A program made the translations under genes and the position numbers. Under the pieces are notes generated by a model, which was not told the DNA's origin, searched no databases, and saw only the letters and a program-made list of their open reading frames with translations. From NCBI GenBank assembly GCA_963710735.1, contig CAVQBN010000013.1, positions 62,001 through 126,000 on the forward strand: a DNA stretch of 64,000 nucleotides. Direction: 5' to 3'. The stretch comes from FEN-1297 sp963710735. GTDB lineage: Bacteria; Bacteroidota; Ignavibacteria; Ignavibacteriales; Ignavibacteriaceae. This document shows positions 8,642 through 18,477 of the stretch, in pieces. How positions within the stretch are numbered: position 1 is the first letter of the stretch; each line of letters opens with the position of its first letter.

Positions 8642-9760
8642 TTATAAAGAAAAGTGATTAAAAATAATTCTAGCTGAATCAGACCATTTAAATTTTTCTG
8701 CAACAATCTTACCATTGGAAATTTTAGAAGAAACAGATTCTTTATCAGTCAATATTTTATATATACTGTTCACAATTTCATCAATATTTGCCGGGTTTAC
8801 TGAAACAACAGCTTTTTCTGAGAACTCCATTATAGCTTCCGATTTCGAGGTAATCACCGGGATTCCTGTAGCCAAAGCTTCTAAAACTGGTATGCCGAAT
8901 CCTTCATATGCCGACAAATATGCAAGCATTTGTGAACTTTTATATAGCAATGGTAAATCAATTTCCGAAATATAAGGAAGAAAAATTACTTTATTTTGAA
9001 TTCTCAACACTTCTATAAGTTCAATTAATTTTTTATTTTTCCATCCCACTCCGGATGTAAGAACAAGTGCTACTTCAATGTTATGCTTTTTTAAAAGTTC
9101 TTGAAACGCAATAAATAGTCTATCCAAATTTTTCCCTGGTTCAATAGCTCCAACATAAAGGATGAACTTTGCAGGTAAATTATATTTCTTTTTAAATTCA
9201 TCTATCGTCTCAAGGTTATAATCGCCAAAAAATATTTCATCAACTCCGTTATTTGTCAAAACTATCTTATTACTCTTTACTTTAAATTTTCTTTCTATTT
9301 CTTTTTTTGAAAAATTTGAGACAGTAAATACTATATCGGATTTATTAACAGCCATCTTTGTAACAGCGGCCAGATAAATTCGCCGCATGAAAGAATATTT
9401 TTGTTTGTTTTTCTTATAAGCAAGATCGTGAACTGTGGTAAAAAACTTCCCCTTGTAGAAAAAAGGAACCGCAACAGAAGGGGTAAAAACAATATCCGGT
9501 TTAAGCTTTTTCAATTTAAATGGGAAAATAAATTGCTCCCATAAAATACGGTAAACAAATGCATTAGGGTTAAATTTTGCCAGCACAAAATGAAAATTTG
9601 CAGCCGAAATTTCAAAATTTTGCTTCCCTTCCTTTGTTACAAATAAATAATAGTCATTAAAAGTATCTATCTTAGAAAGTTCCCAGACAATTTTATGAGC
9701 GTACTTACCCGCCCCGGCAAGTTTTTTTCTGAAAGGTAAGAGGTTAATTGCTATCTTCAT
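8642..9760 (-). CDS. Family 4 glycosyltransferase (GT-B)
   Basis: A 372-aa GT-B enzyme. The N-terminal half begins with INLLPFRKKLAGAGKYAHKI, whose Gly-rich acceptor-side loop is typical of mannosyl/rhamnosyl GT4 proteins. The C-terminal donor domain has ILYVGAIEPGKNLDRLF (about 199-215) and the EGFGIPVLEALATGIPVI segment with the ExxxxxxxE motif near 289-306. It is expected to extend the lipid-linked glycan in the cytoplasm. Its start codon overlaps the stop of the preceding GT2 gene (9757) by 4 nt. The donor sugar is not assignable. Confidence 0.9.
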   Translation of the reverse strand: MKIAINLLPFRKKLAGAGKYAHKIVWELSKIDTFNDYYLFVTKEGKQNFEISAANFHFVLAKFNPNAFVYRILWEQFIFPFKLKKLKPDIVFTPSVAVPFFYKGKFFTTVHDLAYKKNKQKYSFMRRIYLAAVTKMAVNKSDIVFTVSNFSKKEIERKFKVKSNKIVLTNNGVDEIFFGDYNLETIDEFKKKYNLPAKFILYVGAIEPGKNLDRLFIAFQELLKKHNIEVALVLTSGVGWKNKKLIELIEVLRIQNKVIFLPYISEIDLPLLYKSSQMLAYLSAYEGFGIPVLEALATGIPVITSKSEAIMEFSEKAVVSVNPANIDEIVNSIYKILTDKESVSSKISNGKIVAEKFKWSDSARIIFNHFSL

Positions 9761-10710
9761 TTTTTAAAAGTAAGGTTATTAATTTTTATGGGATTGCCTA
9801 TATTTTTAATAATTTCATTGAATGCCTGAATCTTCATTGAGGATTTCTCTCTATTTTTTAATTTCATTAACTGCCAATATAGAATCTGAGATAAAATTGT
9901 GAAAAATGATATAACTAGATAAACGGAATAAGATAATTTGCTTGAATGTTTTTTTAGAAAAAGAAGTTTGCCTTTGTAGAATAGTTTCGTAAAAAAATAG
10001 TAATTCTTTTTAGAGCTAACACTTCCGAGGTGATCAATTTTTACGTTTGACAGATATGTTATCGGTAATTTCTTATCATTAACCTTTTTACACAAATCCA
10101 TTTCTTCGAAATACAGAAAATAATCCGGATCAAATCTTTCAACTTGTTCAAATAACTTTTTTGAAATTAAAAGTGCTGCCCCCATAACCCATTGAACTTT
10201 TAGTTTTTTATCTTTTGAAAAGATAGTTTTCAATCTAACATAAATGGCTTCAAAATGCCTTCCGATTAAAAAGACATTCAATATTTCTAAAAAATAATTT
10301 GGAAATAATCCCGCGGAAAAATCAATAAATTTATTACTGTTAACATTAAGTCCAATAATACCTTTTCCAATATAACTATCGTTAATTTCTGTAATAATTT
10401 TAGGGAAAATATTATCCCTTATTATTGTATCAGGATTAAGAAAGAATAACCAATCTCCAACAGCTTTTTTCTCAGCCAGGTTGCAAGCATTACCAAATCC
10501 TAAATTTTTTTCTGTCCGGGAAAAGCTCATTCTAATCTGTGTATTCTTAGATATATCGTTAAAAACCTCTATGATAGATTCATCTTCAGAATGATTGTCT
10601 ATTAGAATAATCTCATATTCTATTCCATTTGCAACTTTGATAAGACTATTTATACAGTTCTTAACTTCATTGGTCAGGTTATAGTTAATTATAATTATTG
10701 AAAATAACAT
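9757..10710 (-). CDS. Family 2 glycosyltransferase (rhamnosyltransferase-like)
   Basis: A 317-aa GT-A enzyme with IIIINYNLTNEVKNCINSLI at the N-terminus, NLGFGNACN, the FFLNPDTII metal-binding motif near residue 94, and FEEMDLCKKV (catalytic-base segment) near residue 200. A hydrophobic stretch around residues 255-278 could anchor it at the membrane. It is a clear relative of the gene at 19716-20633 in the same locus, with the same order of motifs. Only 1 nt separates it from the upstream GT2 at 10712. Likely role: addition of a deoxyhexose or hexose to the glycan. Confidence 0.88.
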   Translation of the reverse strand: MLFSIIIINYNLTNEVKNCINSLIKVANGIEYEIILIDNHSEDESIIEVFNDISKNTQIRMSFSRTEKNLGFGNACNLAEKKAVGDWLFFLNPDTIIRDNIFPKIITEINDSYIGKGIIGLNVNSNKFIDFSAGLFPNYFLEILNVFLIGRHFEAIYVRLKTIFSKDKKLKVQWVMGAALLISKKLFEQVERFDPDYFLYFEEMDLCKKVNDKKLPITYLSNVKIDHLGSVSSKKNYYFFTKLFYKGKLLFLKKHSSKLSYSVYLVISFFTILSQILYWQLMKLKNREKSSMKIQAFNEIIKNIGNPIKINNLTFKK

Positions 10711-10711
10711 A

Positions 10712-11584
10712 TTAGAGAGGAAGTTTGCCTTTTATTCCTTTGCGGTAATGAATAAAACCTGTTAAGATCATTTTTACTTTTTTACTTTTACTCTTTTCAA
10801 ACAAAAATATTTTTATAATGCTATTACGAATGTTGCGTTTTTCCTTTTCAAAATATTCCCAATATATTCCGGAATATTCTTCTTTAAGATAAAAATAATT
10901 TCTAATTTTATAGTACCATCTTTCAATTGAATGGTTATGAGGATATACCGTCTTCCACAAAATCCTTTTTTTTATAATATTTGCTTCGTTATGTTTTAAA
11001 AAAGAATTATTTACTCTAATTATCTTAAAACGATTCTTCCGCAGTCTCAAACAGAATTCGATATCCACATAGTCTATAAAATAATTGTCTTTAAATTTAC
11101 CAATTTTTTCAATTACGGCAAGATTTAAAATATTCCCGGATGTCATAACATCCGATAATTCTTCCGTATCGCCGTGCCGGGGAGGATTTGTAAAATATTT
11201 GTTTTTATGGAAGGGAGACAAAATTCCAATGTTTTTTGTATCTGTTAAATTATTGATAAGAATTTCCAATGAACCTTCTTCAAAATAACTATCCTGGTCC
11301 ATAGTTAATAAATACCGGTATCCGTCTTTTAGAGCTTCATCTACTGCAATATTCAATGCCGAGGCTACACCCAGATTCCCGTTATTGAATATATATTCGA
11401 CCTTGCCGGGATTATATTTAACAAAGTCAGAAATAAATTGTGCTGTTTCTTTGGAATTATCGATAATATATAGAACATTTATCTTGTCGAGGTAAGATAA
11501 AATATTTTTTATAACATTTCCGTCGGGATTATATAATATAACGGCTCCCGAGAGAGAGTCCGGGGAAAAATTTGTAATTTTCAT
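10712..11584 (-). CDS. Family 2 glycosyltransferase (RfbF-like rhamnosyltransferase group)
   Basis: A 290-aa GT-A enzyme of the group annotated as rhamnosyltransferases: AVILYNPDG near residues 14-22, a VDEAL segment, LTMDQDSYFEEGSLEIL with the DQDS metal site near 93-97, and FIDYVDIEFCLRLRKN as acceptor-side motif. It is paralogous to the gene at 16606-17460; both end with a basic, membrane-proximal 'YP.NHS..R.YY..RN' segment. The start ATG shares one base with the stop of the upstream T9SS cargo gene (overlap at 11584), so translation is probably coupled. The exact sugar is unknown. Confidence 0.88.
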   Translation of the reverse strand: MKITNFSPDSLSGAVILYNPDGNVIKNILSYLDKINVLYIIDNSKETAQFISDFVKYNPGKVEYIFNNGNLGVASALNIAVDEALKDGYRYLLTMDQDSYFEEGSLEILINNLTDTKNIGILSPFHKNKYFTNPPRHGDTEELSDVMTSGNILNLAVIEKIGKFKDNYFIDYVDIEFCLRLRKNRFKIIRVNNSFLKHNEANIIKKRILWKTVYPHNHSIERWYYKIRNYFYLKEEYSGIYWEYFEKEKRNIRNSIIKIFLFEKSKSKKVKMILTGFIHYRKGIKGKLPL

Positions 11585-14079
11585 TACTTCAATAGTAACA
11601 TTTTTCTGGTTTCCGTAAAAACGCCCGCCCGGATTTGATAGAAATAAACACCGCTTGGCATATCTTTTCCGTTGAACTCTATAGAATAATTGCCGGCAGG
11701 TTTTTCTTCATTAACAAGAGTTTTTATTTGCCTTCCTAAGATATCATATATTTTTAAGGTTACATTTTCTGCTTTAGGAATTGAATATTTTATTTTTGTA
11801 GACGGATTAAACGGATTTGGGAAATTTTGATTTAATGAAAATTTCGCAGGTATTTCATTTTCTATATAATTAACTGTAATTCTTTGTTCTTTTGAAAAAA
11901 CGGATGCATTAAAATTATTATCAACGGACTGAACATTCCAATAATATGTTCCTTCAGGGAGATCGTTTATTATCTTGAATGTATCGAATCCCGCATTCCC
12001 AATCGCAAGTTTTAATCTTTTTCCAGTGATAAGGTTTGACATTGGAGACAAAATATCAATTCCATTTGATTCTGATCCAATTCTTAGATTATATGAAAGG
12101 ATTTGGGTAGGATAATTTAATTCAGGCCTGTCCCAACTAAATTTTACCGAATGATCCGGCTGTACTTCTTCCGATAAATTAATAGGCGGATTTAATTTCT
12201 TCTTTGCATTAAAACTTTGATTGAATATTTGATTATTTCTAAAAATACCCTCACCATAATGATCTGTTACATCCAGATCACCATCGTTATCATAATCCGC
12301 ATAAGATTCGCTAGCAGGGACAGAAATTCTTTTAAAATTAAAGTCTCCATTATTCTGAAAAATCGTATTCAAATATGGTAGAATTATATCAAGATCACCG
12401 TCATTATCGTAATCACGTACCTTAATGGCTGTATACTTAAGTGAAGAAGCAATGGTATATTCACTAAATGTATTGTCCCCGTTATTCTTAAATACTTTTA
12501 ACTTAGCGTTATTTTGGTTTACATTAAAAGTATCTGCCGAGATTACACAAAAATCCAGGAGACCATCGTTATTAAAATCTCCCCAGGCACCGCTATTGTC
12601 ATACCCTTTGAAGCTAAATGCTTCCTTAAAACTTCCCTTAACATTCTGGTAAATTTTAATAAAATCAAGCCCGCACAATAAAAGATCCTCATTTCCATCA
12701 TTATCATAATCACCCCAGACCGCAGAACCCCATATTATACCGGGAAAGTCAGACTTCACGGGAGTAAATACACCATTTCCGTCATTTCTGTAGAGTTTTG
12801 TAATTCGAACAGTGGGTAATTGGGGATCTCTCTCAACAACATCATAAATATCGGTAGGATCACCGGTTAGAACGAAATCGAGATCACCGTCATTATCGTA
12901 GTCTGCCCAGTCTATTGAACCCGCAGCTACTCCGGTAATATCCGCATTGATTTCATTAAATTTTCCAAAATTGTTTTTAAAGATTTTCGAGACACCGTAA
13001 TAATTATTATAATCTCCTCCGCAATAAAAGATATCATAATAACCGTCATTATTGTAATCTGCCCAGCTAATATTACCATATGCTAATGCAGGGAAACTAT
13101 CTGTTTCTATAAAAGTTCCCGAATTATTTTTGTATAGTATATAATTTAAACCTTGTTGATTCACTATACCATTAAAACCGCTATTATCGAAGTCCGGCGT
13201 AAAATCACCTTTAATATTTAGTGCTTTTGTATATAAGTTGGGAGTTGCTGCGATCTCGGAAAAATTGCTGGTATCGTTGTTTAAGTTTATTGCATTGATC
13301 TTAAAATCATAAACTTTACCATTAGTTAAACCGTTTATAATTAATGTTGTATCATTTATATTTTTTGTGGTATATATCAATGAATCTATTGAATTGTTGG
13401 TTTCAAATAAATTGTATTCTAGAAAATCATTCTCTTCAAATTTACTCCATTGTAATTCAATTAAATTATTTCCCGCAACCGCAGTTAATTTCGGTGCAGC
13501 GGGCTTTGGGGGCGGTGGAGGAGGCATAGTTGTGTCTCCATATACAGTACCATTAATTACTGCTCCCCTTATTAAGGCTGTGCTGTTTGAACTATTTCCC
13601 TGTACTTCATCAGTGTATTCACTGTAGATTTCGACTAATCCAAAATCTTGCGAAGTGATATATGTATAGGACCATATATGTTGTGTCATTACATAATGAT
13701 TATATGCTTTCTGTACTTTGCGGTTTTTGAAGTTAAGGAAATACATATAGGATGATTCTATATTTTCTGCTTTCCATTTAGTTGAATCCCTGTCATATTT
13801 TACTCCTGAAGCAAACGGAAAAGAACTGTTTATATAGAACTGGTTTGAATCGGCCCTCCAGTATTCATATGCAGTATAAGTACCGGATGTATATTTAATT
13901 TTGCAGAATTTCTGGCCCGAAATTATTGTATCCGAGACTACTTCATAAATATTAATTTGATTTGAATGACCGTTTATACTATAGATCCATTTATTTCCGA
14001 TTGATAAAGGAACAACTGATTGTCCATATGTTAATGATAATGTTTCCAAAATAAATAATAAAATAAGCCCCAGTTTCAT
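11584..14079 (-). CDS. Secreted VCBS/FG-GAP beta-propeller protein with Fn3 domains and T9SS type A sorting domain
   Basis: An 831-aa exported protein. A signal peptide (residues 1-19, ending TYG|QS) is followed by a globular region of unknown type (20-180), a run of six prolines near 185 and an Fn3 domain (about 193-280). About six repeats carrying calcium-binding DxNDGxxD loops follow (about 340-625, for example DYDNDGDLDF), then a second Fn3 (about 650-745). The C-terminal domain (about 755-831) has NPFNPST, GRQIKTLV, SGVYFYQI and ETRKMLLLK. The repeats suggest a seven- or eight-bladed propeller. T9SS C-terminal domains direct passage across the outer membrane and often covalent attachment to surface glycan. 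The gene is embedded between glycosyltransferases, with a plausible SD (AGGGG) before the ATG. Confidence 0.88.
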   Translation of the reverse strand: MKLGLILLFILETLSLTYGQSVVPLSIGNKWIYSINGHSNQINIYEVVSDTIISGQKFCKIKYTSGTYTAYEYWRADSNQFYINSSFPFASGVKYDRDSTKWKAENIESSYMYFLNFKNRKVQKAYNHYVMTQHIWSYTYITSQDFGLVEIYSEYTDEVQGNSSNSTALIRGAVINGTVYGDTTMPPPPPPKPAAPKLTAVAGNNLIELQWSKFEENDFLEYNLFETNNSIDSLIYTTKNINDTTLIINGLTNGKVYDFKINAINLNNDTSNFSEIAATPNLYTKALNIKGDFTPDFDNSGFNGIVNQQGLNYILYKNNSGTFIETDSFPALAYGNISWADYNNDGYYDIFYCGGDYNNYYGVSKIFKNNFGKFNEINADITGVAAGSIDWADYDNDGDLDFVLTGDPTDIYDVVERDPQLPTVRITKLYRNDGNGVFTPVKSDFPGIIWGSAVWGDYDNDGNEDLLLCGLDFIKIYQNVKGSFKEAFSFKGYDNSGAWGDFNNDGLLDFCVISADTFNVNQNNAKLKVFKNNGDNTFSEYTIASSLKYTAIKVRDYDNDGDLDIILPYLNTIFQNNGDFNFKRISVPASESYADYDNDGDLDVTDHYGEGIFRNNQIFNQSFNAKKKLNPPINLSEEVQPDHSVKFSWDRPELNYPTQILSYNLRIGSESNGIDILSPMSNLITGKRLKLAIGNAGFDTFKIINDLPEGTYYWNVQSVDNNFNASVFSKEQRITVNYIENEIPAKFSLNQNFPNPFNPSTKIKYSIPKAENVTLKIYDILGRQIKTLVNEEKPAGNYSIEFNGKDMPSGVYFYQIRAGVFTETRKMLLLK

Positions 14080-14092
14080 ATTAACCCCTAAA

Positions 14093-16327
14093 CTATTTCA
14101 ATAATAACATTTTTCTGGTTTCTATAAAGTCACCTGCTTTTATTTGGTAAAAATATACACCGCTGGGTAAATTACTCCCATCGAAATTCACAGTATAATT
14201 ACCGGTCGCTTTTTCTCCGTCAACAAGAGTTTTAATAATCCGTCCCAAAGCATCATATATAATTAATTTCACATGAGTCGCTCTCGCGGTAGAATACTTT
14301 ATAGTAGTTGATGGATTAAAAGGATTTGGATAATTCTGGCTAAGTTTATAAGAAGCCGGCGCGGATGAATTAATAAGATCGGACTTAATTCCCGTTACAA
14401 TATTATTCCTTAATATGTAAAGGCCTTCATCAGGCTGGGTAACATACATATAGCCGAAGTTATCTAATGTAAAAGCATGAGAATTACTAATGTTATATGT
14501 GCCAAGGGCTTTAGGTTTATCAACATCAGAATTGTCAATCAAATATATTCCGTCCCAATAGTCGTGTAAATAACAAAGAGTGTCCTTATGCAGTATATCA
14601 TTTGCGTATATGCCGCTGGTAGTTTTAAATTGTCCATCTTTTGTAACGGTCGGAATGTTAAAATTAACTGTATAATTAATTAGTCCGTTTATATTCACAT
14701 CTACGATGCTTAAAAGCGAGGACTTAAGTTTTAGGTCCTTGATATAACAGTTCAGGGTCGAAGTAAAGAGGATTTGCGGTTTTCCGTTAAGAGAAAGAAA
14801 TTGAACTTTATTATAATTCCCCACAACAGCCGTATTATTATCGCAATCGATCTTATAAGCTCCCGCTAGCACGGCAACGGAATCCGTAAATTGAGGTTTT
14901 CCCGGTGAAGTTAAATCCCATACGGATAGATTCCGCGTTGTTTTTTGAAGGATATATAATTTATTGTTTGCCAGTTTTTCATCAAGAATACCGCCGCTAT
15001 AGTGTGAGGTAAACACAAGATTCGGATTAGTCTTATTCGAAACATCGAATACAAAAAAATCATTTGCGGAAAATGCGTATAGGAAGTCGTCATAATAAAT
15101 TACTTTGGGTTCGTTATATCCGGCTTTTTGAATATCGGCGCTGCCGACCAACTTGGGATTTGATTTATCCGAAACATCCAGAATCCTAATACCGCCGTCG
15201 TAATTGCCCGGCATTAAATCTATCATGTAACAATAATTACCGTGAACAGTAATACCGTCCGCAGGATAAAAGGGCTTCGGTATCGAATAACTTCCGTTTA
15301 AAAACAGATTAGCTGAAGAAGCAACATTTATAATCTGCATTCCGTCATTTCCTTCGGCGATAAAGACATTATTATTGCCGTATCCTATTTGATAAGGCGA
15401 GGTTAAATTTCCGTACTGGGCAATAACGGAGTCTTTATTAATATCTATAATATCGAGCTTATTATCCGATGTAATTGCATAAGCTAAATTATTATTTATA
15501 GCACCGCTCTTCAGAGAGATATTAAGAGGAACATCATATGCATTATTTGTTTCGACAGGATTTTTAATATCTGCTATGTTAACTGTTTTAAGCTCCGAAG
15601 TGGAGTATTGTTGGCCAAGGGTTTCTCCCCCGAAATCACACGAGATTAAAATTGTATTATTTGAAACCCCGAAAAAATTCGAGCCCACGGTCCAATATCC
15701 GGGCGCGTTTATGGTCGGCTTAAACGAACTGACCGGAACCGGGTTAGTCGTAATTGTAGAATCTTCGTATATATATATTCCATCGCCTTCGTATACGAAA
15801 AGATGACCGGAGTATGTCCGGATAAGAGATCCTCGGATTTTGTTGACTGTGTAATAACGGGGATTTTGAATATCAGTGATATTAATAAAGAACAGTGAAT
15901 CATTTGTTATACCGTATATAGTTTTATGATCGCCGGTGATGTCAATATCTTCTATATAGGGATAAGGAAGTCTGTATATCGTTTTTATGCCAAACGGATC
16001 GGTAACATCTAATATGTATATCCCTTTTAACGGGCAGAGAACTGCCGAATAAATCTTATCACTTTTATTATCATTGAAGTTAATAATCTTTATTAATTTT
16101 GTCGGGAAATAGTATTCAGAAACCAGTTTGGGATTCTTTTGATCGCTTATATCCAAAATGTCAAATTCATTGCCCCGACCGATGTAAGCTTTATTCGAAT
16201 CAACCTCGACCGAAGTAACCGGATATTGGGTATGCCAAAGGCCGACAACATTAAAGGTTGAATCCTGGGAGTATAACTGACTGCAAGATACAACTAAAAT
16301 TATAAGGAAATAGTACATTACTTTCAT
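14093..16327 (-). CDS. Secreted LVIVD-repeat beta-propeller protein with T9SS type A sorting domain
   Basis: A 744-aa exported protein read from the ATG at 16327, which has an AAGGA SD seven bases upstream; a longer reading to a TTG at 16351 is less likely. A signal peptide (residues 1-20, ending YSQ) precedes many LVIVD-type repeats, recognisable as 'vdi.DisNP..v..y..p' units (for example LDISDQKNPKLVSEY and ILDVSDKSNPKLVGS), which form a propeller. The last 75 residues are a T9SS sorting domain nearly identical in motif to that of the next gene. Function is unknown; a cell-surface structural or adhesive role is inferred. A candidate promoter lies in the 250-nt gap upstream. Confidence 0.86.
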   Translation of the reverse strand: MKVMYYFLIILVVSCSQLYSQDSTFNVVGLWHTQYPVTSVEVDSNKAYIGRGNEFDILDISDQKNPKLVSEYYFPTKLIKIINFNDNKSDKIYSAVLCPLKGIYILDVTDPFGIKTIYRLPYPYIEDIDITGDHKTIYGITNDSLFFINITDIQNPRYYTVNKIRGSLIRTYSGHLFVYEGDGIYIYEDSTITTNPVPVSSFKPTINAPGYWTVGSNFFGVSNNTILISCDFGGETLGQQYSTSELKTVNIADIKNPVETNNAYDVPLNISLKSGAINNNLAYAITSDNKLDIIDINKDSVIAQYGNLTSPYQIGYGNNNVFIAEGNDGMQIINVASSANLFLNGSYSIPKPFYPADGITVHGNYCYMIDLMPGNYDGGIRILDVSDKSNPKLVGSADIQKAGYNEPKVIYYDDFLYAFSANDFFVFDVSNKTNPNLVFTSHYSGGILDEKLANNKLYILQKTTRNLSVWDLTSPGKPQFTDSVAVLAGAYKIDCDNNTAVVGNYNKVQFLSLNGKPQILFTSTLNCYIKDLKLKSSLLSIVDVNINGLINYTVNFNIPTVTKDGQFKTTSGIYANDILHKDTLCYLHDYWDGIYLIDNSDVDKPKALGTYNISNSHAFTLDNFGYMYVTQPDEGLYILRNNIVTGIKSDLINSSAPASYKLSQNYPNPFNPSTTIKYSTARATHVKLIIYDALGRIIKTLVDGEKATGNYTVNFDGSNLPSGVYFYQIKAGDFIETRKMLLLK

Positions 16328-16503
16328 AAGCTTTTCCTTGGATGAGAACAAGAGCCCACTAATCTATCTGGATTAGTACCTTAATAAACAAATAATAATT
16401 TATGAATAATATTTAAATTTCTTGGGGATAAAAATATAGAGGAGGAGAATTCTCGATTCAAGAGTTTTTCGTAATATTTAATCCCCATATATTACTTATT
16501 ATT

Positions 16504-16532
16504 AACTTAAGTTTTTTGGGGCATTATGTCAA
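16504..16532 (-). promoter_or_regulatory. Candidate promoter upstream of the T9SS cargo pair
   Basis: On the minus strand TTGACA (16527-16532) is followed after 17 bases by a weak -10, TAAGTT (16504-16509). It lies in the 278-nt gap before the LVIVD gene. A short dyad, CTAATC/GATTAG, lies just upstream of that gene's start region and could sit in its 5' leader. The -35 is perfect but the -10 is poor, so this is tentative. Confidence 0.35.
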
Positions 16533-16605
16533 TATTTGAAATATCCTCAAAATTCAAATCGGTTTTTCGAAAAGAGTTGTTAGTATTAGCAGAATTTACT
16601 TCTCG

Positions 16606-17460
16606 TTAATATGCGCTTTTGTATTTACCTAATCTATTATGTCTGAAATCCGAATATCCTTTAAACATCATCTTAATTTTTTTCATCCTTTCATCGTCGT
16701 ATAAAATAATTTCCAGTATTTCCCTTCTCATATTCCATCTGTCCTCTTTAACGTATTCCGGAAAAATATTCTTATAGAGGTTATCGACGAAAAATCGGTT
16801 TCTCGTCCGGTAATATATCCTCACCGGAGAATGATTCGTTGGATATAAATAATGATTAAAAAACTTTTTTTTAGATGCCGTACCAACCTTATGGTAAACA
16901 ACTGCACAGAATGCTTTGATAATTTTAAAACCGTACCGGTTCAATCTTAAGCAGAATTCGTGATCAACATGATCAATAAATAATTTTTCCAGATAACCGC
17001 CGACTTCTTTATACGCTGACAGGTTTACCAGGTTACCACTTGTCATGGTGTAAACTATTTCTTTAATAATTTTTGTTTTAGGTTCTTCCTGAATATCAGG
17101 ATTTACATGTTCGGCGGCTACTATCCCGATTTTATCTGAAGTATTTATAATCTTTAATAACTTTTCCACCATGCCGGAAGAAGCTTTGCTGTCCTGATCC
17201 ATCGTAAGCAAAAAATCATAGCCTTCGTTTAAAGCTTTTCCTGCACCTAAATTCAAAGCTGCGGCTATACCGATATTCGAATTGTTGCAAATATATTCGG
17301 TGTTTTTTAAGAGCTTTATCTTTTCGGTGAGCGAATAGTTCACCTTTTCCGAATTATCGACAATAAATAATTTATCGGTCTGATCAAGATAGGTCATTAT
17401 GTTATTATAGACTTCTTTATCCGGATTATATAATATTACAACAGCTGCAATTTTTGGCAT
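16606..17460 (-). CDS. Family 2 glycosyltransferase (RfbF-like rhamnosyltransferase group)
   Basis: A 284-aa GT-A enzyme. The ATG at 17460 is preferred because AGGTGA lies eight bases upstream; the GTG at 17472 would place the start inside that SD. Motifs are AVVILYNPDKEVYNN at the N-terminus, NIGIAAALNLGAGKAL, LTMDQDSKASSGMVEKLL with the DQDS metal site, and FIDHVDHEFCLRLNRYGFK. It is a paralog of the GT2 at 10712-11584, and the two flank the T9SS cargo pair. Likely a cytoplasmic sugar transferase in the glycan pathway; donor unknown. Confidence 0.88.
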   Translation of the reverse strand: MPKIAAVVILYNPDKEVYNNIMTYLDQTDKLFIVDNSEKVNYSLTEKIKLLKNTEYICNNSNIGIAAALNLGAGKALNEGYDFLLTMDQDSKASSGMVEKLLKIINTSDKIGIVAAEHVNPDIQEEPKTKIIKEIVYTMTSGNLVNLSAYKEVGGYLEKLFIDHVDHEFCLRLNRYGFKIIKAFCAVVYHKVGTASKKKFFNHYLYPTNHSPVRIYYRTRNRFFVDNLYKNIFPEYVKEDRWNMRREILEIILYDDERMKKIKMMFKGYSDFRHNRLGKYKSAY

Positions 17461-17482
17461 ATTGGTGCTCACCTAACAACTA

Positions 17483-18382
17483 TTATTTATCAGAAATAAA
17501 AGGACTCGGTATTTTTTTATTTTGAATTTTGGAAATAATTTCTTTGTTGTTATAATTTTCCGTTTTTTTTGCGACAATAATAATATGGAAAGGCAAGTCG
17601 GCTTCAACGGTAAGTATTTTTAATTTTAAATAGTCAATTAATATAACAGCAGAGTATGTATTAAACACGTGATGATGAAGGGACCTATTTTCAAAATTAT
17701 GTTGAGAACGAATTTTAAATTGTTCAAAAGTTCCGGCTTCGGGATCTCTTTTAAGATCATGCGTATCCAAAATTTCCTGGAGATGAGTTAAATCGTCTTC
17801 CTTAGTATCATAATTATAATTATCAATTAAATGTGATATGGGAGTAATATTTCTCTTATGGTCGAAAGTCCCGTCTTTATGAGGAATAACTACTACCAAG
17901 ATTCCTTCGCTTTTTAATATCCTTTTCCATTCAAACAATGCTTTTATCGGATTTGCAGTATGTTCAATAACATGGGAAGCAAGGAGGAAATCGTATTTAT
18001 CCGACGGTATTTTTTTTAAGTCGGCAGCTTCCGAAATATATTGATACCCGGATGGGCGTTTTTCGTTAAACTTAAATGTGAAGCCTTCTTCAATTTTTCC
18101 CTCCCACAAAGTGCTGAAAGAGAAATTACAATTATCCAGATTTTTTACGACCGGATAGACGGGCAATAAGCCTTTGGGGGCGAATAAATAACTGGGTCCT
18201 CCTATTTCCAGACCCGATTTGCCGGCAACACAATCTATGCACAATTTATAGCAGCTGGCTTTAGGTGGAAAGAAATGATTTTGTGTCTTCTTTAAAAGAT
18301 CAAAAAGACCGTTCGTTTTATAAACTGAAATTATTCTTCGGATAGTGCTTTTGCCATTGTTATTGTTAAAAGTAGAAGGCAT
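17483..18382 (-). CDS. SAM-dependent class I methyltransferase
   Basis: A 299-aa methyltransferase of the type 11 group. LEIGGPSYLF near residues 55-64 is the glycine-rich SAM motif I, DFLLASHVIEHTANPIKAL (about 131-149) is motif IV with the usual E-H, and RILKSEGILVVVIPH follows as the next beta strand. The first 40 residues are a basic helix without a signal. Its place between GT genes suggests methylation of a sugar residue or of the growing glycan end, which in some O-antigen systems caps the chain. Substrate is not deducible. Confidence 0.82.
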   Translation of the reverse strand: MPSTFNNNNGKSTIRRIISVYKTNGLFDLLKKTQNHFFPPKASCYKLCIDCVAGKSGLEIGGPSYLFAPKGLLPVYPVVKNLDNCNFSFSTLWEGKIEEGFTFKFNEKRPSGYQYISEAADLKKIPSDKYDFLLASHVIEHTANPIKALFEWKRILKSEGILVVVIPHKDGTFDHKRNITPISHLIDNYNYDTKEDDLTHLQEILDTHDLKRDPEAGTFEQFKIRSQHNFENRSLHHHVFNTYSAVILIDYLKLKILTVEADLPFHIIIVAKKTENYNNKEIISKIQNKKIPSPFISDK

Positions 18383-18477
18383 TACAGTTTTTAAATTTTT
18401 ATTACAAAGACAATATATTTTAATTCTTATGCTGTTTCCATTTATAAAAGATTATTATAAACATATAATTTTCTGTT

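Noticed and set aside
13344..13627. Plus-strand reading frames with Gly runs within the VCBS gene
   Set aside because: They are the antisense of the poly-proline linker and Fn3 domain in the T9SS cargo gene and have no SD.
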